Under the pieces are notes generated by a model. That model was not told the origin of the DNA. It saw only the letters and a program-made list of their open reading frames with translations, and searched no databases. 64,000 nucleotides of DNA from Jaltomata sinuosa (lineage: Eukaryota > Streptophyta > Magnoliopsida > Solanales > Solanaceae): positions 372,001 through 436,000 of the forward strand of contig QJPP01007595.1 in assembly GCA_003996215.1 (NCBI GenBank). The letters run 5' to 3'. The position numbers and the translations under genes are program-made. This document shows positions 1-12,054 of the stretch, piece after piece; position 1 is the first letter of the stretch, and every line of letters begins with the position of its first letter.

Positions 1-319
1 TAAACACAAAAAGCACACCAAAACAAATCGAAAGCACTCAGGCCCAGACCTATTGTCCCACTAGGCCAAAATCCCCATTTCGAAACCAATGGAACTATCA
101 AAATTTGATTCTGAGAACATTTACCAAGAAATTTGACCGAAGTCACAGATTTTCTAAGTTTAAGTTCTAAAACACGGAAATGTTCATAATTACCTAATGA
201 AAGGCCCGGGCACCAAACCGTCAGTCCTGGCAAATTATAAATGACCTATAGCTGCTGAGGGAAAGCTCAAAATGTAGAAAAATGATGAAAAATGGAAAAT
301 GACCTGAAAGGTCATTACA
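1..319 (-). repeat. Element A, start of 3' LTR (partial)
   Basis: Homologous to 8175-8496 along its whole length. On the minus strand it opens with TGTAATGACC, the same terminus as the right-hand LTR. The rest of this LTR is beyond the window. Confidence 0.9.
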
Positions 320-1975
320 ACATCCACTACTAAAAGAACTTTCATCTGTAAAAGTTAGAAAAATGATAGTACCTGAAGACTCAAAAAGATGAGGATAACA
401 AGTTCGCATGTCGGCCTCGATCTCCCAAGTAGCCTCTTTGACAGGATGATGCCGCCACTGAACCTTAACTGACGGGATCTCCTTGGACCTCAACTTTCTA
501 ACCTGCCTGTCCAAAATAGCAAAAGGCTCCTCCTCAAAGGCTAAGGAGTCATCCAACTGAACCGTCTCTAACTGAAGCACATAAGACTCATCCAGAATAT
601 ACCGCCGTATCATAGAAACATGAAACACAAGATGCACACTATAAAGAGTAGGAGGCAAGGCTAACTCATAAGCAACCTCTCCAATACGATGAAAGATCTC
701 AAATGGCCTAATGAACATCGGACTGAGCTTACCCTTCCTTCCGAACCTCATCACTCCCTTCATGGGTGATACCTGAAGCAACATATTGTCACCAACCATG
801 AACTCTAAATCTTAAACTCTCCGGTTAGCATAACTCTTCTGCCTACTCTAGGTAGTGCAAAGTCTCTCCTGAATAACCCGAACTCTATCCATAGAATCAT
901 GAAGCAAGTCAGTACCCGACGGCCTAACCTTGAAAGTATCAAACCAACCCACCAGAGATCTGCACCGCCTACCATAAAAAGCCTCAAACGGAGCCATCAA
1001 AATGATGGAATGGTAACTATTATTATATGCAAACTCTGTCAAAGATAAACACTGGTCCCACTGACCACCAAAATCAATAACGCAGGATCGCAACATATCC
1101 TCTAGAACATGAATGGTATGCTCTGACCGACTATTTGTCTGTGGATGAAAAGCGGTGCTAAGCTCAACTTTAGTACCCAACTCTCTCTAAATAGACTGCC
1201 AGAAGTGCGAAGTGAACTGAATACCTCAGTCGGAGATGATAGAAACTGGCACACTATGCAAACGGACAATCTTCCAAATATAGATCTGAGCCAACCTCTC
1301 AGAACTGTAGGAAGTATGAACCAGCACAAAGTGAGCATACTTCATAAACCTATCCACGATAACCCAAATAGCATCAAATCTCCACAAAGTATGTGGCAAA
1401 TCGACTATAAAATCCATGGCAATCCGCTCCCATTTCCACTCTAGAATAGGTAGCCTCTGAGACAAACCACCGGGCCTCTAGTGCTCAAACTTCACCTGAT
1501 GATACTTCAAGCACCTAGATACGAAAGTTGAAATATCCCTCTTCATACCACACCACTAGTATTGCTGCCTCAAGTCACTATACATCTTAGCTGCCCTGGG
1601 ATAAATGGAATATCTAGAATAATGAGCCTCTTCCAATATCAATCTGACCAAGTCACCAACTCTAGGAACACAGATACGACCCTCGATCCTCAGAATGCCC
1701 TATGAATCTAAAGTCACCTTCCTAGCCTCACCACTCAACACCTTGTCACGAATTATCCTCAACCATGCATTATCAAACTGTTGTGCCTGAATCTACTCCA
1801 GCAGGGAACATCTAGCCTTAACACAAGCAAGAATATGGCCTGGCTCAGAAATGTCAAGTCTAACCAACCTGTTAGACAAGGACTGGATGTCCCAAGCTAA
1901 AGGTTGCTCCTCTATTGCTAAGAAATCCAAGCTACCTATACTCACCGCCTTCCGGCTCAAGTCATCTGCCACCAT
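221..1975 (-). pseudogene. Element A integrase and chromodomain remnant
   Basis: Broken coding sequence for the integrase part of pol. Pieces at 1793-1975, 1226-1465 (start of the catalytic core, with the W-K-W-E-R-I-A-M-D-F motif), 848-1180 (core with F-H-P-Q-T and E-F-A-Y-N-N-S-Y-H-S) and 221-799 lie in different frames or are separated by stops. The last piece carries the GPFEI/HPVFHVS-like C-terminal region, here with a substitution at the first His-Pro, followed by a chromodomain ending W-E-I-E-A-D-M-R-T-C-Y-P-H-L-F. That tail is typical of chromoviruses, where it binds histone marks and guides insertion. The final reading frame runs past the end of the internal region into the 3' LTR. 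Confidence 0.85.
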
Positions 1976-2011
1976 GTTTTCCTTGCCCGGATGATAGAGA
2001 ATAGAGATGTC

Positions 2012-3822
2012 TTAGTCCTTCACTAACTCCAACCACCTATGCTGCCTCAAATTTAGATCCTTCTGCATGAAAATGTACTGAAGACTATGATGGTCAGTAA
2101 AGATCTCACAATGCATGCCATACAGATAATGCCTCCACATCTTCAATGCGAAGACTACCACCGCTAACTCCAAGTCATGTGTGGGGTAGTTCCTCTCATG
2201 AACCTTTAACTGTCTTGAAGCATGTGTAATAACCCGGCCCTGCTGAATCAACACACAACCTAAACCAATACCTGAAGCATCACAGTATATGGTGAAACCC
2301 TAGCACTCGACCGGAAGAGTAAGAATCAGAGCTGAAGTCAACAAGGCCTTAAGCTTCAGAAAGCTCGCCTCACACTTATCTGACCACTGGAAGGGAACAT
2401 TCTTCTGAGTAAATCTAGTCAGTGAAGCTGCTATCAAAGAAAATCCTTCCACAAACCATCTGTAATAACCTGCCAACCCGATGAAACTGCGAACCTCGGT
2501 AGAAGTAGGCCTAGCCCAATCATAAACTACTACAATCTTCACCGGATCTACCATAACCCCATCCTTGGACACTATGTGCCCCAAGAATGCCACAGACTCA
2601 AGCTAAAACTCACACTTAGTGAATTTGGCATACAAATAGTGGTCTAGCAAAGTCTGAAGTACAACTTTAAGATGCTGCTCATGCTCCTCTCTACTCCTCG
2701 AATAAATCAGAATGTCATCGATGAACATAATTACAAACGAGTCCAAGTAGGCACTGAACACACGATTCATCAACTCCATAAATGATGTTGAGGCATTAAT
2801 CATCCCAAAAGACATGACTAGGAAGTCATAATGGCCGTATCGAGTCCTAAATTCAGTCTTTGGGATGTCCTCAACCCTAATCCTCAACTGGTGATAACCG
2901 GACCTTCATATATCTTAGAGAACAGTGATGCACCCTGTAGCTGGTCAAACAAATCATCAATACATAGCATTGGATATCTGTTCTTAACTGTCACCTTATT
3001 CAACTGCATATAGTCAATACACATACGCATAGACCCGTCCTTCTTCTTCACAAACAGAACCAGAGCACCCCACAGAGACACACTAGGCCTAATTAACCCT
3101 CTACTCAACAGATCTTGGAGCTGATCCTTAAGCTCCCTCAACTCAGCAGGTGTCATCCGATATGGAAGAATAGAAATAGGCTTAGTGCTCGGATCAACAT
3201 CGATACTAAAATCAATGTCACGATCAAGAGGAAGACCCAGAAGATCAGAAGGAAACATATCCAAATACTCACAAACCACAAGAACTGGCTTAAGAGAAGG
3301 TGTTGTTGCACTAGTATCACGAACGTAGGCAAGATAAGCTAAGCATCCCTTCCCAACCAACTGCTGGGCGCTCAAAAAGGATATAATACCCCTCAGCATG
3401 TGGCTATCGGTACCCTTCTATACGATAGGAGGGATACCGGGCATCCAAAGAGTAACAATCTTGGCAAAGAAATCCAAGAATGCATGATAAGGAGACAATC
3501 AATCCATGCCCAAGATCACATAAAAATCAACTATATCGAGTACAACCAAGTCCACCCACGTGTTGTACCCTAAGATAGTCACCACACAAGCCTGATACAC
3601 CTGATTTACTACTAAAGAATCACCTACTGGGGTGGATACACGCAAGGGCGCATGCAAAGACTCACAATCAGACTCCAGACGAGTAGCATAATAAGCAGAT
3701 ATATATAAAAATGTAGACCCCGGATCAAACAAAGTAGAAGCAGATTGATGACATATAGAGATCACACCTGTGATCACAGCATCTGAAGCGTCAGCCTCTT
3801 CCCGACCCGGAACTACATACAT
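2012..3822 (-). pseudogene. Element A protease, reverse transcriptase and RNase H remnant
   Basis: Four main open stretches: 3499-3822 is the aspartic protease, with the active-site triad present as D-P-G-S-T; 2884-3399 and 2603-2887 are the reverse transcriptase, with the catalytic motif as F-I-D-D (residues around 2700-2730) instead of the commoner Y-V-D-D or Y-M-D-D; 2300-2593 carries the thumb/connection with F-L-G-H-I-V-S; 2012-2254 is RNase H with Y-P-T-H-D-L-E-L and F-T-D-H-H-S-L. Stops and frame changes separate the pieces. Domain order PR-RT-RH-IN is that of Ty3/gypsy and not of copia. Confidence 0.88.
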
Positions 3823-5296
3823 CTGGCTCTGACTACTATGACCACCTGACCTACTGGACTGAGGACCACCTCTAGAACCCTGGGTACCACCCCTAATACC
3901 CTATGAACCGCCTCTAGCTGGTGGTGCTGGAGCCCTGGGGGCCTGGACCAACTTATCCTGATGCCTAGGGTGTTGTACTGATGGGCACTCTCTAGCAAAG
4001 TGGCCTATCTCGCCACGCTCATAACAACCCTGACCAAACATACCCCTCTATGAATACCCGGCTGAATCAGAATGACCACCATGAACTGTGGACCCTGAAT
4101 GACCACCTCGTGGAACAGGAAAAATGCTCTAGCTACTCTGACCCTCAAAAGTCTGTAAAGTCACCTGAAAAGGCTGGCTTGGCTGGAAGCACTGCTGGTG
4201 CTGACCTCTACCATAGTAGCCTCTACCACGATCTTGTGAACTGCTGAAACTGCCTTGATGGCGAGGCCTCTTATCACTGCCCCCTTGGGCCTTGCGAAGT
4301 ACGCCCTCAATAGTATGGGCCTGATCAACTACCTCAAGAAAATACTAAATCAATGCTACCATACCCTCTGTGGCCAAGCGAAGATGCAAGGTCAAACCTT
4401 GAACAAATTAGCGTACCCTCTCGTGCTCGGTGGGCAGAATCATAATGGCATGTCTGGACAACTTAGTGGAAGCGAACCTCTTACTCAATCACAGTCATGG
4501 ATCCCTTCTCCAACCCAGAGAACTGATCTATCAACCGCTCTCCCATGCAACGCAGTACATACTTCTCTAGAAAAGCTGTAGATAACTGGGCCTAAGTAAG
4601 CGGAGGTGACCCGGCTGGTCTGCAAGCAACATATGACCTCCACCACTATTTTGCTGGACCATCCAACTGAAACGCGATATAATTTTCTCTATGTGACTCA
4701 ACTATCCCCAAATTATGTAACCTCTCCTGGCAGCTAGTCAGAAACTCACGCGCATCCTTCCTAGAAGCACTTGAAAACCTCAGAGGACCCAATCTCTAGA
4801 ACCTACCCAGTATCTTCTGCTCCTCAGAGGACATGACTGGCACGGTTGTAAGAGGTGGAGCAACTATAGGAACTAGTAATACCTCCAATCTGGGAGCCAC
4901 AGCTGCAGGCTGCGCTCCTGAACCCTGTGTTACTGCCTGAGCTAAAGTCTGACCCTAATCTCTAACTTAAGAACCAATCGAAGTGGTCGATGAAGCTGCT
5001 GGTAGAGTCATACCCTCGAGGAACCCCAATAATCAAACCAAGGTGTCCTGCAATACTGTAGTAGCTACAAAACTTGTCGGATGCTTAGCTGGCCTCACAT
5101 GCTCTGGCTCATACTGTACCTCATCCACTCTAACCTCAGGCTCTAGTGACGGTAGTCTAGCCCAGTCTTAAGTTGGAACCACAGCCTGTGCCCTACCTCG
5201 ACCTCTAGGTCGACCTCTACCCCATCCCCTAGCTGGGGCTCTAACTGTAGGCACAGGGTCCTCGTCCTCACCCGCTGTAGATCTCGTCTGAACCAT
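3813..5296 (-). pseudogene. Element A gag remnant
   Basis: Starts at an ATG at 5296 (minus strand) opening M-V-Q-T-R-S-T-A-G followed by a basic Arg/Gly stretch, the usual opening of plant chromovirus gag. Many stops follow. Near 4000-4040 the zinc-knuckle remnant reads C-Y-E-R-G-E-I-G-H-F-A-R-E-C, so the second cysteine of the CCHC box has become Arg. The capsid part is badly decayed. Confidence 0.75.
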
Positions 5297-5489
5297 CTGA
5301 GAAAGACTAAAACAAAGATACTCCGAAGTTGATTAAGTCAAAAATGCATGACAAGGAATCAAACAATATGACATACTTCCTAGGAATGTCCTATAGCTTA
5401 TCGCAGATTGGATACAGACATCATCGTACCAATCCACAAGACTCTACTAGACACTTTGCTCTTGTACTGGCAAGATCGGTGAACCTAGT

Positions 5490-5501
5490 GCTTTGATACC
5501 A
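5490..5501 (-). other. Element A primer binding site (initiator tRNA-Met type)
   Basis: On the minus strand this reads TGGTATCAAAGC, three bases inside the 5' LTR. It matches the TGGTATCAGAGC type complementary to the 3' end of initiator tRNA-Met at all but one position. Confidence 0.8.
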
Positions 5502-5504
5502 CTC

Positions 5505-8496
5505 TGTCAAGACCCAAAACTGGGTCATGATGGCGTTTATATAACCCCCTAGTAGACAAGCCAAAACCCAACAATGCGGAAGACAATAATAATAATTAAA
5601 CTAAGGAAAAGCAGAAGATATAAATGAAAAGACAGGGTCAATAGCATATAAACATACCAACGTACAAAATATACAAAAGATGGCCCTAAAGTGACCGAAT
5701 AGACAAAACAACACGAGAACCAACCCGAAGCTGGTGTCACTAGTACAAGAGCGACTAAGCAAGGAATAGGTATACAACAGACTCTGTCTATCTAAAATAC
5801 AAAAATATAGACAGAATATACAAGATCGAAATCATGTAAAGTCTCCAAAAGTGTCGGGAGCTCACCGCGATCCAAATTGCAACAAGCCTCGAATGACAGA
5901 AAGGTCAATGAGGATGGCTTGTACTAGGTGCTACATCAGAAAAAGATGTAGATTGTAGTATGAGTAACAAGACAATGGGTACTCAGTAGGCATCATAGGC
6001 TGACCAAGCGCAGAAAGATAATATATAAATAATAAGATACAGGAAAGCAGTTAAAACATAGGGATCCACTTAAATCTAGTTATAAAGCCAAAATCGAAAG
6101 AAACAAACCAGTAAAAAGTGAAGCACGATAGGAGCCAATCCCAAAACAACAACATTCCAAAAGCACCAACTAATGCAATGCCATGAGAATGATATAACGT
6201 ATGAATGCATAATAGTATAAACCCGGAATACCACATCGGGTGCCCAGAATACCACATCCGACTATGCATATATATATTAGTAGATGAATGGAAGGTAAAA
6301 ATCTATAATAATGCATCGGGGGTCTGGAATACCGCATCGACATATTAATAATGCATTAAAATAGTATTTTCCCATTTTCCTTCCAAAATCCATAGAAAAT
6401 TCCAACACGATTCATTTCAAATCCCAAAGTCATCGTAGCCGTAGTAAACCTCATTTTTGAACCAAAAATCTTCGAAGTGCTTTCCTTCTATATCCATGAT
6501 ATGTGATGCAATATGAACATGAAATAACCAACCAGGGGAAAACAATTCACAATAAGGCAAAAACAAGGCAAATAACCCTCCAAACTATGCGAACTGACCT
6601 GGAACTTCGTTCAAATCCAAGTTATGGCCTCGGGCCCATAGTTACACACAACAGTAGAACAAAGTGAATAAAACAGGGAAATAATGCAGAAATTCACCAA
6701 GATTCTCTACTCTACCTCTAAAACCTCCAAAAAGGCAACTATGGATTCTAAGCTAGCCACAACGATAGTACAAGCTCCCAGGCTAAGGATAAATATGATA
6801 ATTCTACATTATAATTCGAAATGGCCAATTATAAGTGGTAAACAAGATTTAAGCGTAAATCTATCTAAAATCCAACCTAACATTCCAGTATCAAATAAAT
6901 ATATTATATCGAACTACACTCAGTCTAGAAAGTAAACCGTAACCTACCTCAGGGCTGAACTGCAAGCACGAACCATAACTCGTGTGCCTTCCCCTTATGA
7001 ACATCCTCAGAAAGCTACCAAACTATCAAAAACATAATCTAAGTGTCAAGACAAGAAGAAAAACACCCATATTGCTATATGAAAAATTGGGCCAAAAATC
7101 GGGTCGAAAAAATGACCCTCAGGGCCCGCGCAACAAAACAGAAAACAAAATTCACAATAATTCTCGCGGTGGATTTAGGAACCCATGCTGGAAAGTTGAG
7201 CATGAATGGAGCTCGTTTTGGGGTCCAAAATATCCCCGAAGTGCTACTAATTCAAGAAACCAACAACGGAAAAATTCAAGGATTTGGAGGGCAGAAACTT
7301 ACCCAAAACAGAGAGAACAAACGCCTAGGAAGTGAGCTTCACTGACCCACAAACACGCAGCTCAAGAATAGACCTCTACAAGGATCATCCAAGCTCCCAT
7401 AATTAACCAACAATGGAGTTTTAGCAGAAAATTTATGAGAATTAACACAGAAAAGAGGAGAGGGGTAACGAGGGGACTTACCGGATGAAGAGAGCTGATA
7501 CAAGAAGGCTGGAAATGAAGCTTAGAAGCTTACCAATGGAGAAACTCAAAATGTTAGAGGAGAAAACAAAGTGTACAACTTAAATAGCTGTCTGGGGTCC
7601 TTCATCGCGATCGCGACAGGACCCCAGCGTTCGCGAAGAAGAGCGAGCCAGACCATCACGATTGAGATAGGCCAGTCACATGATCGCGTAAAGCAAGTCT
7701 CTGCCTGCTTCATCATGAATGCAAAGAGCAACCTTCATGATCGTGATGGTTAAGAAACTAGACCATCACAAATGAGATGGACACCTCATGATCGCGATGA
7801 CGAAAATGGTCTGCAACTTTTATAGCAGCAACCAATGATTCACAAGGTAGAAAAAGTCATCTGATGGACCCTCAGGATTCATTCAGAACCCCGTGAACAC
7901 AAACCAACCATACTACCCAACCAGAAATAACATTCTGGACTCAATGGAATCAACCAAACTCCCAACGGAGAATACTTTAATGAAAAGTGGACCCCGTGCC
8001 CAAAACAGACTCAGAACTCAATACCTCAAAATAAGTCTGAAAGCCCCGAGACCCAAACCCAAGGTCCCTCTAGCCTAAAGTCGACATTTTGGAGCTAAGA
8101 GCACTAATGGAAATTCCATCCGAGGTCATCTTCTCCGAATATTTACCAAAGTCAACCCTACCAGCCAAACTAGCTTGAAAACACAAAAGCAACACCAAAA
8201 AAAAATCAAAAGCACTCAGGCCCAAACCTTTGGTCCCACTAGACCAAAATCCCTATTCCGGAGCCAATGGAACTGTCGGAATTTGATTTTGAGCATGTTT
8301 ACCAAGAAAGTTGACCAAAATCAAAGATTTTCTAAGTTCAAGTTCTAAAATAGGTAAATGGTCATAATGACCTAAGGAATGGCCCAGACACTGAATCGTC
8401 AATCCCAGTAAGTCATAAATAACTTGTAGCTGCTGAGGGAAAGCTCAAAATGCAGAAAAAGATGAAAAATGAAAAATGACCTGGAAGGTCATTACA
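5505..8496 (-). repeat. Element A 5' LTR (2,992 bp)
   Basis: On the minus strand it runs TGTAATGACC...GTCTTGACA, with the canonical TG...CA ends. U3 holds a cluster of GATCGCGATG-type words (about 7600-7810), and just downstream in the sense direction a TATTTAAG sequence (about 7580-7590) that could be the TATA box. None of the short open frames inside resembles a protein. No further gene is seen in this 3 kb. Confidence 0.9.
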
Positions 8497-11064
8497 CTTC
8501 TTCCCCAATTTCTTCTTTTCCATGGCCAAAGACCTCCATTAGTATTCTTATTCTAGCTTGAGGTTAATGTTTGGGTTGGGCTACTTGTTTGTGGTTACGC
8601 ATGTTTTGTCTCGTAGACCTTACTCCCTCTCTTTGTGGTAAGTAATTCTCCATTTTTATTCCAGATTTTTTTCAAGTTTTTGCATGATTTCCTCTTCTTC
8701 TCCGGGATATTTTAGGCCTTTTCTTTGCCCGAATTTTGGGCAATTTTTCCTGGCAAGGTTGGGGACCTCATAGTAATTTTTACTTTTAGTTTAAGGTTGT
8801 TGGGTCCACGGACACGCTTTTGACCCAAATTTTGACCCGGCTAGACTTTTATAAATTTGGGCATCATCAGCTTTGTTTTAATGCATAGATTATGTTTATG
8901 ATAGTTTGATTGCTCTTTGGAGCTTCTCAGAGAAGTTTAGGCTTGGATAATGTAGTTCCTGCAGCTTGTCGTCGGACGACAGGTAGGCTACATGAGGAAA
9001 CTGCGTATATAGGCTATAATTATACTATCTAGTATCCTTGGATTCAGTATTCTAGGTTGGCACCCCAGACCTGGTCTGTTTCTTCCGTCCATATTATTTT
9101 CTTACGTTGGTTGTAGTAATTGATCTAGTGTTGTAGTATCACCCATATGGCCCCGTGTGTACTTTGTACATGCCTTTGGACCATAAATGGTGGGATATTT
9201 GGGAATGTCTATAAGTCCGAGACATTGAGTTGAGATTTTAGGCTGGTTATCAATGTTGTAGAAAATATTGAGCATGTGCAGGGTCGATAGGTTGATTGTG
9301 GGCCATTGGGCTACTGATTGTGTTTGAGCATACCATTATTATTCATACAAAGAGTTTTATACATTATTTACTACTACTTAGGTTGTGGGCCTATATATCA
9401 CCATTTTCTAAACCTTGTATGGCCCCGAGGGCCGATTTTCAGTATAAATAATTATAAAAAGGATTTTGACATTTATTTTTATGGATCTTCTTGGAGTAAA
9501 AGAGATACTATGATGGTTTTATCATCGGTTTTCACACTTATACTAGACTCGACTGAGCCGAGGTGCTAGGCATATTTACTACTGATTTGTGATGATACTA
9601 GACTCTATCAAGACGAGCACTAGACTTGTTTTACTATTGATTTAGACCCAGTTATTCTTCGGGCACCCTCTATTGAGGTTTTAAGACTTGACTTACTGAT
9701 TTATACCCGCTTAGAATTTGGACACTTATTTTGAGATTTTGATTACTGGCTTAAACCCGAATACACTTCCGGCGGTTATATTTGAGATTTTGAGGTTTTG
9801 TATGTGGTCGAGGACCTCCATGAACATTGCCAATCTGGACCAGGGTCTATATGATATGAGTGTCGAAGGAAGGGTATACAGTGTAATTGAGGTATATGGG
9901 TACGTCCTTTACTGAATCCTACCTACTGGGCCTATCAGTGCTGGAGGAGGTACATATAGTACTACTATCACACTAGTTTTATTATATAGCATCATATCCT
10001 CCATATTATGTTTGGATCAACCTTATTTGTTGTTTCCTCAGTGTACACTCTGGTATTATGGAATGCTGGAGGGTTTGTTTTCAGTTTTTTTATGTGTCTC
10101 GGGTGTATGGGTACCCATTGGGACTGTAGGTAGATTTTTTAATATATCCTATTATAGTATTGGTTAATTTTATAGTAACATTTAGGTTATTGTTCAATTA
10201 TTTGTATTTGAGAACTGTGTTATCATCATGACTTAGTTAGTAGTATTGTTATAAACATGAGTACGTTTTACTTGCTTTTCCTTCCTTCCCTTTTTACTTG
10301 AGGTTACCGGTATACCACCATTCATTTTAAACTCTCTCTTTATATATTATTGTTGCAAGGATACAAGTGTGGTCTCCTTTCCTTCACCTGTGTTTTGTGA
10401 TATACATATGTCTTGTGGCTAGCCTAGTATTGTTGTTTTCTCCTTGTATTCTATTTGTGCTAGCTTTTGTGTACTTCTCTATTTGCTTTCTATGAATACT
10501 TTCCTTCATATCTTCTATTTACTGCTTTTATATCTTATATGCGCTCAATCAGCCTATGATGCCTACTAGGTACTTGCTTTGCAATTGGTGCTCATAATAC
10601 ACTTCTACATCTTCCTGTGCAGATTCTAGTGTGAGTTGTCGTTATTGATCGTATGGAGACTCGTGCAGCTTTCTAGACATTCGAGACTTAGGGTGAGGTT
10701 CCTGGTGATCAGGGCTTAGGTTTTATCTCTTCTTTTGTACCATATATGCTTTTATTATTCAGAGACAAATATATATTTACTTTTGTGTCCTTCTAGTACT
10801 CCATTTATTTAGTAGCGGCTCTTAAACTATGATACCAGGTCGTAGGATAGTTTGGCTTCCTTTATATATATATATTCCAGTTGTTTTATTATCTTGTTAT
10901 CCTCTCTCGCTTCTGCTTATTTATATTTCTTCTTCCACATGCTTAGTTGCTAGTAGCCCATTACTAATTATTCTGGGCTATGAAAATTGGTTCGCCTACG
11001 AAGAGAAAGGATGGGGGGGGGGGGGGTTAGGTACCATCATAACCTAAGAAATTAAGTCGTGACA
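8497..11064 (+). repeat. Element B 5' LTR, truncated at its 5' end
   Basis: A plus-strand LTR ending TAAGTCGTGACA at 11064, directly followed by a primer binding site. Its left end is cut by element A at 8497. The first kilobase is homologous to 14850-15530. A run of 14 G (11013-11026) lies about 40 bp before the LTR end. Short open frames (for example 9318-9569) do not look like proteins. Confidence 0.8.
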
Positions 11065-11067
11065 GCT

Positions 11068-11079
11068 TGGTATCAGAGA
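11068..11079 (+). other. Element B primer binding site (initiator tRNA-Met type)
   Basis: TGGTATCAGAGA begins three bases after the end of the LTR, which fixes the LTR boundary and the plus orientation of element B. Confidence 0.8.
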
Positions 11080-11275
11080 CAGGTTTATTGGTGTCATCGA
11101 TATAGGAGCCAATGTCTAGTAGAGTCTTATAGATCTGGGCGGAGACATTCGTACTCAATCTTCAGAAGAGTACGGTGGCATTTTAGGAAACATTGATCTT
11201 TATTGAGCCTACATCGTGCGTCTTATCGTAGATAGTTTCCTGTAATCTCATTTGTTCTAGTTCACTCTTCCGCGT

Positions 11276-12054
11276 ATGGTTCATACAAGATCTTCTAAAG
11301 TGGATAAGGGCGAGCCTTCAACTCTAGTGCACCCGACTGTAGCTGGGGTCAGGGTAGTCTTAGAGGTAAAGGCTAAGGATGTGCCCGAGTAGTGGCACTA
11401 GTTAGAGCTACTAGGGTTGAGGTTGAGCCTGACTTCTTCCCTAGGCAGCAACCCGTAGACCAGAGGGTAGCCCAGGTACCACCAGGGTAGTACAAGCATT
11501 ATCCCCAGCTTTTTCGTCAGGTATTTGGGGTTTGCTTCAGAAGTTACTTGATATGATTGGGGATCAGCCTTTAGATGCAGCACAAATATCTGCTCGGGGG
11601 CAGCCCTGGGTGTTCATAGTTCAGGAGCGCATCCTGCTACTGTGGCTCCCCATGCAGAGGTTCTTCTAATACCTACAGTTGCTCAGCCTCTAGATCCTCG
11701 CCCAGTTACGACAAAGTCAGAGCAGAAGGCTTTGGGCAGATTTCTGAAATTGGCTCCACCGAGGTTTTTCGGTACTCCTGGTCAGGTTTTGTATGATTTC
11801 GTTTCTACTTATGAGGAGATGCTACATCATCTAGGGTTATTGGAGACTCAAGGGGTTGGTTATACTACTTATCAGCTGGAGGGCCTAGCTAAGTTGTGCT
11901 AGAGGGCCCAGGTAGCTTGCAGACTGTCTACATCTCCTAAGTTGACTTGAAGAGAATTTTATGGGGCCTTTATGGCCAAGTTCTTACCTCAGAGTGATCG
12001 TGAGAATCACAGAGAACAATTCACCAAGCTGATGCAGGGATCTATGTTCATATC
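11276..12054 (+). pseudogene. Element B gag remnant, truncated by repeat E
   Basis: The ATG at 11276 opens M-V-H-T-R-S, as in chromovirus gag. The capsid part is recognisable at 11642-11902, with residues like L-A-P-P-R-F-F-G-T-P and a Y-E-E-M-L-H-H-L-G-L segment, followed across a stop by F-Y-G-A-F-M-A-K-F-L-P, a usual motif of gypsy gag. Several stops interrupt it. It ends abruptly at 12054 where the TGTAACACCCC terminus of repeat E begins. Confidence 0.75.

Larger units (their letters stand above)
1..8496 (-). mobile_element. Element A: Ty3/gypsy chromovirus (Tekay-like), degenerate
   Basis: An LTR retrotransposon read on the minus strand, cut by the left window edge. The 5' LTR is on the right (5505-8496) and the beginning of the 3' LTR is at 1-319. 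Between them, in retroviral order from high to low coordinates, are gag, protease, reverse transcriptase, RNase H, integrase and a C-terminal chromodomain, which places it among chromoviruses. Many in-frame stops and frame changes break every domain, so it cannot encode its own proteins. The two LTR ends (1-319 against about 8175-8496) are clearly homologous but differ at many positions, so the insertion is old. It ends exactly where the LTR of element B begins, which suggests it jumped into B; the target duplication cannot be checked because the other flank lies outside the window. Confidence 0.9.

Noticed and set aside
221..799. 192-residue ORF as a possible host gene
   Set aside because: It is the integrase C-terminus and chromodomain of element A running on into the LTR.
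9318..9569. 83-residue ORF in the element B LTR
   Set aside because: No protein-like features; lies within LTR sequence.
11013..11026. Run of 14 G as a functional element
   Set aside because: A homopolymer this long near the LTR end may be real or a sequencing artefact; nothing else supports a function.
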